A DNA stretch of 64,000 nucleotides, from positions 1-64,000 of the forward strand of contig CH002572.1 of assembly GCA_000149265.1 (NCBI GenBank), read 5' to 3'. Shown in pieces: positions 54,143 through 64,000 of the stretch. Positions within the stretch are counted from its first letter, which is position 1. Each line of letters starts with the position of its first letter. Under the pieces are notes generated by a model. That model saw only the letters and a list, made by a program, of their open reading frames with translations. It was not told the DNA's origin and did not search any database. The DNA is from Ciona savignyi (lineage: Eukaryota; Chordata; Ascidiacea; Phlebobranchia; Cionidae). Position numbers and translations under genes: made by a program.

Positions 54143-55960
54143 TGGGAATCTAGACAGAATGTAACCATTATTATAGGCTGATTACTAAAAAAATCTAGCT
54201 GTTGAAGTATTTACCACTGGTATCGTCAGATAACAGGTAAACACGGATCCATTTGCTGAAGCTAACGCAATGAATTTATCCATGTTTATCATCTAACCAT
54301 TCTGAAGAAAATCTATGGTTGAGTTAATTATATTGTGACTGGGGGAAGTGCAGGAAAGAATTTATCCATTATAACGGCTAGTCTGGTGGTTTAGTACGAC
54401 GCCTTTCAACCGAAAGGTTATAAATCGAAACTGGTCGCTAGCTAGTCGGTTGTGTTCTTGGGCAAGGCACTTAACGGACATTGCCTAAACCCAGCGGAAT
54501 AATGGGTTCTACTAATTTAAAGGAACGTGTGTATCAAATATACAATACGCTGCAATAGCTCCGGTAACCCGACGGTGGGCGCAAGGTGATCTGACGATTG
54601 CCCGTGTGTTAAAATCCTTAGTTTTCCCATTTACCGGGATTATCATTAATATCCTATTATCGTCTGATTAATAAAAAATCTAGCTGTTGAAGGATTTATT
54701 AATGTTATCGTCAGATAACAGGTAAACACGGGTCCTTTTGCTGAAGCTAACGCAATGGGCTATTTACGATTGAGACGTTTGTATTGTTTTAATTTAACCT
54801 AGCAGTAGGGAAAACCAAGGATAAAAAATGCAAACTTGCGTTGCATATCACTTCACTTATCCGCAGTTATCATTGGATAACTCTATTCACGTGTCATTTG
54901 TATCCTTATAGGTGGGGAGATCTCACTAAAGATGGCGTATAACCAATTAAGACCTCTATGAACGGCAGGATGTGACGAGTGGTACTCCTCCATGAGTCAT
55001 CCTTTTTAAACGAGTGTTTTGCTGAGTAACAATGGTGGTGATTCCCCAATGTTTGTTTGGTTGAAAGCAGCATGTGCTAGGCTGCGCGCCGGTGTTCTCG
55101 TTTAGCTGTAAAGTTTTGTAATCGTGGAGCAGTGCTTTGTAAAATAAAGGTGTTGATTGTGCATCTGCTAGCTGTTTTGTTGGAAAAAAGTTGCCGATGT
55201 ACGAAGGGGTATGGGCTCAAAATTTTTAAACAAAATTTTGTAGGGTTTTGAGCTAAGGTTGCAGATCCAAGCTTCAATTTTAAATTGTGAAAAAATCTAA
55301 GACTTCCTATGTCAGGATTTTGAGTGACAGTCGTTTTTGTGAGGTTAGTTTGCATTGGAGAGATAGGGAGAATAATTAGTTGAACGCCTCCTAAAGGATT
55401 TATCTACGATTGCTAACTGATAAGTCAGCACCACCGTTAGTTGCAGAAGCTATTGAAATGTGTTGAATATCAGGTTTTAGTGCATCCCATTAATTCAATT
55501 GATCAAGGCGATATGCCTTGCCCAAGCACACAACTGTTTAACTAGCGACCAGTTTCGAACGCACAACCCTTCGGCATAAAGGAAGCGCACTAACTTATCA
55601 AGCTGTTCAGTGGTATTTCGTCCTAGGCAACATCACAGAAAAACACAATAACGAAATGGTATATTTCGTGCAATCTTTACGACCTGGCAAATGTAGCACC
55701 TGTAACTTTTTATTACGTTGAATTGAATGCAAGAAGACAGAATGATTTTTAACCAATATCAGTGAGACGGTAGAGTGTGTCTATGAAAACCGTGATGTAA
55801 TTACCATTCAGGACAGGCAAGAGTTTTTTAACTGGACCTAGTTTCGAACCAATAATGGGCTCATCACTATGACCATTTTTTCATATAAAAATCTGTATAT
55901 GGTTCGATAATGTTACCCATTCGGCCACATGACACAACTAATATGGTGAACGTACTCCAG
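54143..55960. repeat. Segmental duplication, copy 1
   Basis: 54143-54931 and 55391-55960 align closely with 56400-57745. Contains a full SINE-A (54370-54655) flanked by two versions of the AATCTAGCTGTTGAAG ... AGATAACAGGTAAACACG block (about 54185 and 54675), then a SINE-A-like fragment (55440-55610) and a SINE-B copy (55828-55936). Confidence 0.9.
54932..55396. repeat. 465-bp segment present only in duplication copy 1
   Basis: Bounded by CTAAAG at 54926-54931 and 55391-55396; copy 2 has a single site of this sort (near 57190). No inverted termini seen. The 92-codon minus-strand frame inside (55077-55355) resembles nothing I know. Confidence 0.7.
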
Positions 55961-56084
55961 CGAAAAAAAGATGAACAAACGCCTTTTCGCCAGCGTTCAC
56001 ACATGTGAATCCGGTCTTGACTATGCGAAAGCTAAAACATTGTATTTTCTAATTATCATTGTATTTCTAAATTACGGTAACCCG

Positions 56085-57745
56085 GTCCTAGTGCCTGCCA
56101 TATCCCCGGTAAACTGACAGTGGGTACGAGATGATATGATATTTTTACGTGTTGTAACACCCTACGTTTCTACCGCACGGATAAAGATTATTATTCTATA
56201 CTATACAATATAAAAGGAAGACCTTTTCCCTAATTGCATATTATCATTGGGTATGACAACAGCACTGTCCTTTTAAGTGGTATGTATATTTAAAACACTA
56301 TAACGTGTATTTAAAACAGTTAAACCTGCTATTCAAAATAGTGGAACGTATGATATTCATGTTTATCTCAGTGAATGGGAGCTTGTGGGAATCTAGACAG
56401 AATGGGACTTGTGGGAATCTAGACAGAATGTAACCATTATTATAGGCTGATTACTTAAAAAATCTAGCTGTTGAAGTATTTACCACTGGTATCGTCAGAT
56501 AACAGGTAAACACGGTTCCATTTGCTGAAGCTAACGCAATGAATTTATCCATGTTTATTATCTGACCATTCTGAAGAAAATCTATGGTTGAGTTAATTAT
56601 ATTATGACTGGGGGAAGTGCAGGAAAGAATTTATCCATTATTACGGCTAGTCTGGTGCGGTTTAGTATACGACGCCTTTCAACCGAAAGGTTATAAATCA
56701 AAACTGTTCGCTAGCTAGTCGGTTATGTTCTTGGGCAAGGCACTTTACGGACATTGCCTAAACCCGGCGGAATAATGGGTTCTACTAATTTGAAGGAACG
56801 TGTGTATCGAATATACAATACGCTGCAATAGCTCCGGTAACCCGACGGTGGGCGCAAGGTGATCTGACGATTGCCCGTGTGTTAAAATTCTTAGTTTTCC
56901 CATTTACCGGGAATATCCTATTATCGTCTGATTAATAAAAAATCTAGATGTTAAAGGATTTATCAATGTTATCGTCAGATAACAGGTAAACACGAGTCCT
57001 TTTGCTGAAGCTAACGCAATGGGCTATTTTCGATTGAGACGTTTGTATTGTTTTAATTTAACCTAGCAGTAGGGAAAACCAAGGATGAAAAATGCAATTT
57101 TGCGTTGCATATCACTTCACTTATCCACAGTTTTCACTGGATAACTCTATTCACGTGTCATTTGTATCCTTATAGGTGAGGAGATATCATTGAAGGATTT
57201 ATCTACGATTCCTATAACTGATAAATCAGCACCACCGTTCAGTTGCAGAAGCTATTGCAATGTGTTGAATATCAGGTTTTAGTGCATCCCATTAATTCAA
57301 TGGATCAAGGCGATATGCCTTGCCCAAGCACACAACTGTTTAACTAGCGACCAGTTTCGAACGCACAACCCTTCGGCATAAAGGAAGCGCACTAACTTAT
57401 CAAGCTGTTCAGTGGTATTTCGTCCTAGGCAACATCACGAAAAACACAATAGCAAAATGTATATTTCGTGCAATCTTTACGACCTGGCAACGGTAGCACC
57501 TGTAACTTTTTATTACGTTGAATTGAATGCAAGAAGACAGAAAGATTTTTAACCAATATCAGTGAGACGGTAGATTGTGTCTATGAAAACCGTGAAGTAA
57601 TTGACATTCAGGACAGGCAAGAGTTTTTTTAACTGGACCTAGTTTCGAATCCATAATGGGCTCATCACTATGACCATTTTTTTATATAAAAATCTGCATA
57701 TGGTTCGTTACCGTTACCCATTCGGCCACATCATACAACCAATAT
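56085..57745. repeat. Segmental duplication, copy 2 (mosaic)
   Basis: 56085-56380 matches 52199-52505. From 56385 it jumps to a match with 54143 onward, so the 1.6 kb with Tie exon 1 is absent. A 26-bp piece including GGAATCTAGACAGAATGGGA is tandemly doubled at the junction (56382-56430). Contains SINE-A (56640-56935) and SINE-B (57625-57738). Confidence 0.9.
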
Positions 57746-57774
57746 GGTGAACGTACGCCAGCGAACTAATTTAT

Positions 57775-58095
57775 GATGGCATACTCCACAAATTCAAAAA
57801 AACGGTCTTGGCAAGCCCGTCATGGGTTCGAAACCCGTTAATAAAAAGAGCAAACACCTGTTCGCCTGCGTTCAAACGTGTGTATGGATCCGGTCTTGAC
57901 CATGCGAAAGCTAAAACATTGTACTTTCTAAGTATCCGCTAGAACCAGTGATGTTAAACACCATGTGTTTCCATTAAACATTTTTTTTATTTGACCTTAG
58001 TTTCCAACCCAACATGTGCGCGTTCGTAAGACCGTATATATAGGAGTCGGTATATGTATCGGTCGCGTTAAGCGTTTGACCACACAACCGTACAA
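57775..58095. mobile_element. SINE-B copies downstream of OGFOD1
   Basis: Plus-strand fragment at 57790-57845 (CGTCATGGGTTCGAAACCCG). Minus-strand copy at 57985-58095 (CCTTAGTTTCCAACCCAACA, TATGTATCGGTCGCGTTAAG), 65 bp from the OGFOD1 stop. Confidence 0.75.
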
Positions 58096-58159
58096 ATGAC
58101 CAAGTTTTAAACACTTTAAATAAACATTCCGTGCTGCGCAAGTGGTGTGACACTGAACT

Positions 58160-61100
58160 TTACTGGACGTAAGACATCGAAATATCATATATTTCATGCG
58201 GGGCGCGGCTGTTGACGTATTTTACGAACCGTAGAGCTTCGTTATCACGGTAAGCAACTGATAAGTTGTTTTTCGCAGGAACGATGGTTAGTAGCTGTGA
58301 AGGGAATTTGTTGTTGTATTTTTTGCTCTATTTTTTTGTTGGAAATGGCAAAAGCATATTTTTATTATTAGATACTAAACTAGTCCTACCGGTTAGTCTG
58401 GTGGTTTAGTCAACGCCTTTCAACCAAATGGTTGCAGGTTCAAAACTTGTCGCTAGCTAGTCGGCTGTGTCCTTGGGCAAGGCACTTAACGAACATTGCC
58501 TGATCCCAGCGGATTAATGGATTCTACCTAATTGACGGAACGTCTAAATGATACACAACACACTGCAATAGCTCCGGTAACCTGACGGTGGACGCGAGGT
58601 GATCTGATGATTTCCCGTGTGTTAACCCCCTTGGTTTTCCATTCACGGGGATAAACATAAATATTCTATCCTAACTAAGCTTATACTGGTGAGTAGGCGT
58701 TGGGCACACAGCAACTAAATAAGTAAAAATTTTGTAAAAAATAGTAAGAAAAAACAAGGTTAAATGGAAAATGTCAAAGAGTGAAAGACAAATAAGGCAA
58801 ACAATTAAACTAACCTCTTCATTCTCATTATCAGCCACATAAGCAATGTAGCCGCCATTTTCTTCCGACCAACCTAACAATGGATGAAATGGTGTTGGAA
58901 AACATTAACTAAAATTTGTGGAATAATATCTTTGTAGAAACACATTTCCGAGACTTTGTCATGATACTTTTTACCAGGCCAAGGTTTGAACCCATGATGG
59001 GCTCGTTAGCAAGATCTTTTGTGCATAGAATTGTTGCATGTATCGATTGCGTTAACTTTTTGGCCACACCCTACTGGTTAGTCTGATGGATTAGTGAGTC
59101 GCCTTTCAACCAAAGAGTTGCAGTTTCTAAACCGGTCACTACCTAATCGGCGACGCACTTAAGGGACATTGCCAGCGGATTAATGGGTTCTACTAAATTT
59201 AAGGAACGTGTGAATCATACACAAAAGACTGCAATAGCTCCGGTAACCTGACGGTGGGCGCAAGGTGATCTGACGATTGCCCGTGTGTTAACCGTCTTCG
59301 TTTTCCCATTCATGGGGATGCACATAAATATCCTATCCTATCCTACACAAGTGTGCACTGTGCATACTGTACCATGCCATCAAACAATAATGTGCCAGTT
59401 GGCTCAATTGATAATTATTGGTGATCTGCAAGCAGTCAAAAGGTTGTGGGCTCACGATAAAACGCAAACAAATTCAAACACAAATTTCTTTAATCAATCA
59501 TTAATATCGTAAATACCATAATAAAATCACAGAACCTACCTTGTGCATTAATAAAAAGATTCACGTCTATGGCGAATTCTCCACGTTCGTAATCATTGTC
59601 ACGTAACAATGTATAACAACCTTTTTCCCAACGTCGGAATTCGGACCTGGGTGTGAGAGAGAGGGTTTTGCATCATCAAAACAAATTTTGTGTAAAATTA
59701 TTGAAAATACTGTGATTTCAATATTTGTGTGTAAAAATTGTAGTGTTCAAGAATCAAGGTTCTTCGCTGACATGAGGTGTTGAGTATTCTGGTCCCCGAT
59801 TGGAGGGGTTGGTTCGAATCCCACTTCTGACACCATGTAGTGTTCGACACACATTAGTTAATACGTCCTTTATTATAAGTGTGTCGAGATGGAAAGAGAT
59901 GGCAAGGGAGGTGCCTCGGGCTTATATAGCAGGCATAACACAGAGATCTTAAATAATACTACAAAAACAATGCGATTTTGCAATCAGAATAGGATAGGCT
60001 GTACATGCGTATTTCGATTAAACGGTTGTAAAAAGCCGGGATTGTATAACAAGATACCACATGAAACACCCATAGTCTGAATTGGTGGTGGGTGTGTCGT
60101 GTTGGAACTGAAGGGTTGCAGGTTTGAAACTGGTTGCTCGTTATTAGGTTGTGTTTTTTTGTGCAGAGCACTTAGGCATTTCTTGAACCGAGTGGATTAA
60201 TGGTAGTTGTAAAACTAAAAGAACATCTCCATTGACCCAATGGATTAATGGTAGTTGTAAAAGAACATCTCCATCATATACAACACACTACATTAGCTCT
60301 AGTGGCTAGGTAATCTGGTGATTTCGTGTGTGATAACTATCTTGAGTTTCCAATCACAGGAATAAAACAGAAATACCGTTAGTCTGGTGGTTTAATGCGA
60401 CGCCTTCCAACCGCAAGGTTTAAGGTTCGAAACTGATCGCTAGCTAATTAGTTGTGTCCTTGGGCAAGGCACTTAACGGACATTGTCTTATGTCTGAACC
60501 CAGCGAATTAATGAGTTGTACTAAATTAAAAAAACATGTGAATCATACACAACACACTGCAATAGCTCCGGTAACCCGACAGTGGGCGCGAGGTGATCTG
60601 ACGATTGCCCGTGTGTTAACCCTCTTGGTTTTCCCATTCACGGGAATAAACATGAATATCCTATCCTATTTGAACAGAAGTGTTTCTGATCCCGTACTTG
60701 TTGTTCCTATCCTATCCTAAATACCAATATAACTCGGTAAACTCCTAATACAACAAAAGCAACAACCATTATAAAAAGCCTACACCAACCGACAAGTGGA
60801 ACAAGTGCCGGGTTTCGGTTGACTGACTTTTCGACGTTTCGTTTCTGTCTCTTCGTCAGAGTCCGAGTCCTCTGTCATTGGGTGGAACGATAACCCTGTA
60901 TGTGATGTCATAATGCTTAAAAGATAGGTTCTTTAGTTAATTCATCGTGTACGACTTAAGATTGGTGGGTTAGTAAGTTGTCTTTAAATCAAAATTTTGA
61001 AGGATCGAAATTGGCTGATGGCTAGTTGGTTGTGTTGTTGGACAGTACACTTAGTAAATATTAGTTTAAACCACTGCTTAAAAGGGATGAACTAAAACTG

Positions 61101-63787
61101 GTAAAAAAACCAGTGGTAAAACGGGCTCAACAAAAATGATTCAGTTACACAGAACAGATCAACCATACATCCGCCCACATAGCTTGATGGTATAATGCAA
61201 TGCCTTAGTCAAGAGGTTGTTGGATCGAAACTGGTCACTAGCTAGTCAGTTGTGTCCTTGGGCAAGGCACTTAATGGACATTCCTTGACTCAGAGGATTG
61301 GATGGGTTTTTGGGCACCACATTAATGAGCTGAATAAAAACTATATCATTACTGCAATAGCTCTGGTCACCTGACTGTGGTGAAGGTTGTTATAATGTGA
61401 CTTTCATTGCCCTACACACAGGAGTTTAAACATGAGTATCCTTAGATTTATTTGTCTGACGGGTTAGTCTTGTAGTTTAGTGTGTTGCCTTTTAGCCGAA
61501 GGGTTGCAGGTACCAAACTGGAACTGGTCGCTAGCTAGTCGGTTGTGTCCTTGGGCAAGACACTTAACAGACATTGCCTGAACCCAGCGAATTAATGGGT
61601 TTTACTAAATTGAAGGATTAATGGGTTTTACTAAAACGTGTCTATTATACACAACACACTGCAATTTAGCTCCGGTAACCCGACGATGGGCGCAAGGTGA
61701 TCTGACGATTGCCCGTGTATTAACCCCTTGGTTTTCCCATTTACGAGGATAAACATAAATATCCTATCCTGTTGTCTTACACACAGGGAGGTAAACATGA
61801 GTATCCTTAGATTTATTTCCATTAAAATAAAAATAACACATTCCAACCTGAAATATTTGATAAAAACAGGAACATTTCTTCGGAGTGAAACAATTGAATT
61901 GCGCCATGAACAATGGCTATTGCTGATGTCACAGTAGTGTCTTCGTGCACTAATTCTTCCCCCATAGAAATCTTTAATTTATGATAAAACTGTTTGCTCG
62001 GTGGACCGCGAACTTCCCATAATTCCTTGCGGTTTCGTAACAGCCGAGCAGCGTCACAAACAGCATCATATTTTTCTGCCTGAAGCATAAAATAAAACGA
62101 ATTTTTTTTTGAAATTTAAAGTAAAACCAATTAATCAATTTTTTAGTTGAAATTTAAAATAAAACCAAATAATATTTTTTTTTAAATAAAACCAAATAAT
62201 AAATTTTTTGGGTTGAAATTTAAAATAAAACCAAAAACAATTTTTTTGGTTGAAATTTAAAATAAAACCAAATAATAAATTTTTTTGGTTGAAATTTAAA
62301 ATAAAACCAAATAATAAATTTTTTTGGTTGAAATTTAAAATAAAACCAAATAATAAATTTTTTGGGTTGAAATTTAAAATAAAACCAAATAATAAATTTT
62401 TTGGGTTGAACTTTAAAATAAAACCAAATAATAATTTTTTTGATTGAAATTTAAAATAAAACCAAATAATAAATTTTTTGGGTTGAAATTTAAAATAAAA
62501 CCAAATAATAAATTTTTTTGGTTGAAATTTAAAATAAAACCAAATAATAAATTTTTTGGGTTGAAATTTAAAATAAAACCAAATAATAATTTTTTTGGGT
62601 TGAAATTTAAAATAAAACCAAAAACAATTTTTTTGGTTGAAATTTAAAATAAAACCAAATAATAAATTTTTTTGGTTGAAATTTAAAATAAAACCAAATA
62701 ATAAATTTTTTTGGTTGAAATTTAAAATAAAACCAAATAATAAATTTTTTGGGTTGAAATTTAAAATAAAACCAAATAATAAATTTTTTGGGTTGAACTT
62801 TAAAATAAAACCAAATAATAATTTTTTTGGTTGAAATTTAAAATAAAACCAAATATTAAATTTTTTGGGTTGAAATTTAAAATAAAACCAAATAATAAAT
62901 TTTTTTGGTTGAAATTTAAAAAAAAAAATAATAAATTTTTTGGTTGAAATTTAAAATAAAACCAAATAATAAATTTTTTGGTTGAAATTTAAAATAAAAC
63001 TAAATAATAATTTTTTTGGTTGAAATTTAAAAATAAAATCAAGTGGAAAGTATGATGGTGCAGCCCATATGCGCTGACTAGCGAGTTGCTTGTTTTCTTG
63101 GGCAACGCACTTAGTGGACATTGCCTGTACTAAAAACTTAGTCATAAACAAGTCCTAAACTCTTGAGCATAGAGAGGATATTCATGTTTATCTCGATGAA
63201 TGGAAAAACCAAGGGGTTAACACACGGGCAACCGTCAGATCACCTTGCGCCCATCGTCGGGTTTCGCAGCTATTGCCATGTGTTGTGTATAACAGACACG
63301 TTCCTTCAATTTAGTAGAACCCATTAATCCGCTGGGTTCAGGCAATGTCCGTTAAGTGCCTTGCCCAAGGACACAACCAACTAGCTGGTGACAAGTTTCA
63401 AACCTGCAATCTTTTGGTTGAAAGGCGTCGCATTAAACCGCCAGACTAACCGGTAGGACGATAGCTCCAGTGACCCGACAGTTTTACTAAATGGATTAAT
63501 TGGTTGTACTAAAACTTAAAAAAGTCATAAGCATATATATTACAATGTCAATAGCTCCAGTGACCCGACGGTGAATAAGGTAATCTCATGATTGCCAGTA
63601 TGAACAATGCCCTTTGTGGTTTTTTATTAACCAAGATAAAACATAAAAATTCTCGAAAACTTGAACCCACAAGAAGAAAGTCGTTGAGTTGAATCTCAGA
63701 ATCCTCTCCAAACTGCTCGCGAATCGCTGCTTGGGTTCCGATGCTCAAATACGCTGGATTCACCCACTGCACCAGCAAGTCAGTGTT
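58160..63787 (-). CDS. OGFOD1: OGFOD1 (2-oxoglutarate-dependent prolyl hydroxylase family), C-terminal half, truncated by window edge
   Basis: Six exons in transcript order: 63787-63671, 62079-61848, 60895-60790, 59646-59540, 58873-58815, 58294-58160 (stop TAA), with phases chaining. OGFOD1/Tpa1 hydroxylates a proline of ribosomal protein S23 and affects translation and stress responses. Recognisable blocks of the C-terminal domain: VQWVNPAYLSI (human-like YDWINPTYL), WEVRGPPSKQFYHKL, LFHSEEMFLFLSNISG, an acidic linker MTEDSDSDEETE, FRRWEKGCYTLLRDND, GEFAIDVNLF, ENGGYIAYVADNENEE, LSVAYRDNEALRFVKYVNSR. The catalytic N-terminal double-stranded beta-helix lies beyond 64000, so activity cannot be judged here. 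The 60790 donor (GTTGGT) is weak and was chosen for phase. Confidence 0.9.
58388..58675 (+). mobile_element. SINE-A copy, full length and well preserved
   Basis: Head CCGGTTAGTCTGGTGGTTTA, CGCTAGCTAGTCGGCTGTGT, CCTTGGGCAAGGCACTTAAC, AGCTCCGGTAACCTGACGGT, GGGGATAAACATAAATATTC, tail TATCC. Lies in the last OGFOD1 intron, antisense to it. Confidence 0.92.
58970..59345. mobile_element. SINE-B (minus) then SINE-A (plus)
   Basis: 58970-59065 reads GGTTTGAACCCATGATGGGC. 59068-59345 begins GGTTAGTCTGATGGATTAGT and ends TATCCTATCCTATCC after GGGGATGCACATAAATATCC. Confidence 0.85.
59836..59963 (-). mobile_element. LTR fragment of a retrotransposon with primer-binding site
   Basis: On the minus strand a 128-bp unit starts TGTAGT and ends ACTACA. 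It contains CTATATAAG (TATA box) and AATAAAGG (poly(A) signal) about 60 bp later. Immediately after it lies TGGTGTCAGAAGTGGGAT (59835 downward), a typical tRNA-primed primer-binding site. About 95 bp further, GAACACTACA recurs, perhaps the end of the second LTR after deletion of the interior. No protein-coding remnant. Sits in an OGFOD1 intron. Confidence 0.65.
60095..60720 (+). mobile_element. Two SINE-A copies in tandem
   Basis: A diverged copy at about 60095-60375 (GGGTTGCAGGTTTGAAACTG) with a short internal duplication of AGTGGATTAATGGTAGTTGT. Then a well-preserved copy at 60378-60668 (GTTAGTCTGGTGGTTTAATG to GGGAATAAACATGAATATCC). Confidence 0.85.
60955..61780 (+). mobile_element. Cluster of three SINE-A copies
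   Basis: Diverged copies at about 60955-61100 and 61175-61440, and a good copy at 61455-61775 (CTTGGGCAAGACACTTAACA, AGCTCCGGTAACCCGACGAT, tail TATCCTATCC). All are in the OGFOD1 intron 60896-61847. Confidence 0.82.
62100..63040. repeat. 39-bp AT-rich minisatellite, about 24 units, with 387-bp higher-order period
   Basis: Unit GGTTGAAATTTAAAATAAAA + CCAAATAATAAATTTTTT, 38-39 bp. Because 39 is divisible by 3 it keeps long frames open with a 13-residue period (KFKIKPNNKFFWL). The array from 62250 repeats almost exactly from 62637. Intronic in OGFOD1 (between exons 63787-63671 and 62079-61848), so not coding. Confidence 0.95.
63165..63660. mobile_element. SINE-A copies in opposite orientations
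   Basis: Minus-strand, nearly full copy at 63168-63460 (GAGGATATTCATGTTTATCT, CCTTGCCCAAGGACACAACC, CGCCAGACTAACCGGTAGGA). Then a plus-strand 3' fragment at 63460-63655 (ATAGCTCCAGTGACCCGACG). They abut OGFOD1 exon 63787-63671. Confidence 0.85.
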
Positions 63788-64000
63788 CTACAACAATGAA
63801 CTCATGTAATGGATCGTTGGAAATACAGGACAAAAGGGACCCAGTGCAGAAAATGTTTATTACTGTTCATGTGACTTGTGTAAAGCAATGCATCTGATTT
63901 TGGGCAATTGTCAATTTTTATCCAAGAAAAAATTATGAAAGAAATGACTTTTAAACTAGATACTTCTTAAAACACTGTTAAAATCCAAAAAATAAGTACA

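Noticed and set aside
55077..55355. 92-codon minus-strand frame in the copy-1-specific segment
   Set aside because: No known domain, no splice support, and absent from the other duplicate.
4691..59065. Many tRNA-like sequences with A- and B-box matches
   Set aside because: They do not fold into a full cloverleaf by eye, carry A-rich tails and direct repeats, and occur in dozens; they are SINE-B, not tRNA genes.
62250..62834. Three frames with a 13-residue period (KFKIKPNNKFF)
   Set aside because: Produced by a 39-bp AT-rich minisatellite whose unit is a multiple of three; it lies in an OGFOD1 intron.

Overview
This window looks like nuclear DNA of a tunicate of the Ciona type. It is AT-rich, its genes are small and split into many short exons, and the introns are packed with short tRNA-derived repeats and miniature inverted-repeat elements. 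It holds chordate-type genes, including a Tie receptor tyrosine kinase. Nothing prokaryotic was seen: no operons and no CRISPR. I reconstructed gene structures by hand from GT/AG signals, reading frame and phase. Family names rest on remembered family motifs, not on a search.

Layout. (1) 372-32850, plus strand: a large gene of 19 visible exons (about 1,390 codons), 5' end outside the window. The long middle is acidic and low-complexity. The C-terminal part resembles the AKAP2/MISP C-terminal family. The phases of all 19 exons chain correctly. (2) 827-2608, minus strand: an intronless ALG9 mannosyltransferase gene, nested in the first visible intron of gene 1. (3) 34272-53270, minus strand: a Tie-type receptor tyrosine kinase with about 27 exons (signal peptide, two Ig, three EGF, a third Ig, six FN3, transmembrane segment, kinase, Tie-type tail). 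It converges with gene 1. (4) 58160-63787, minus strand: the C-terminal six exons of OGFOD1, a prolyl hydroxylase-family gene that continues past the right edge.

Introns and spacers hold two tRNA-derived SINE families. SINE-A is about 300 bp with a (TATCC)n tail; SINE-B is about 110 bp. There are also at least three MITE-like families, one with a telomere-like CCCTAA interior, a short LTR fragment with a primer-binding site, a fold-back structure carrying a CAACTGAACCCC minisatellite, a 39-bp minisatellite with a 387-bp higher-order period, and a mosaic segmental duplication upstream of Tie.

The most striking signals are two. The 8-mer TGACGTCA occurs dozens of times (expected below one) in introns, in exons where it encodes Asp-Val-Thr/Ser, and overlapping several 3' splice sites. 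And one SINE-B insertion has duplicated a Tie kinase 5' splice site through its 18-bp target-site duplication.

The four genes do not form a pathway. ALG9 acts in ER N-glycan assembly, OGFOD1 in ribosomal/translation control, Tie in cell-surface signalling, and the AKAP2/MISP-like protein probably in the cytoskeleton.
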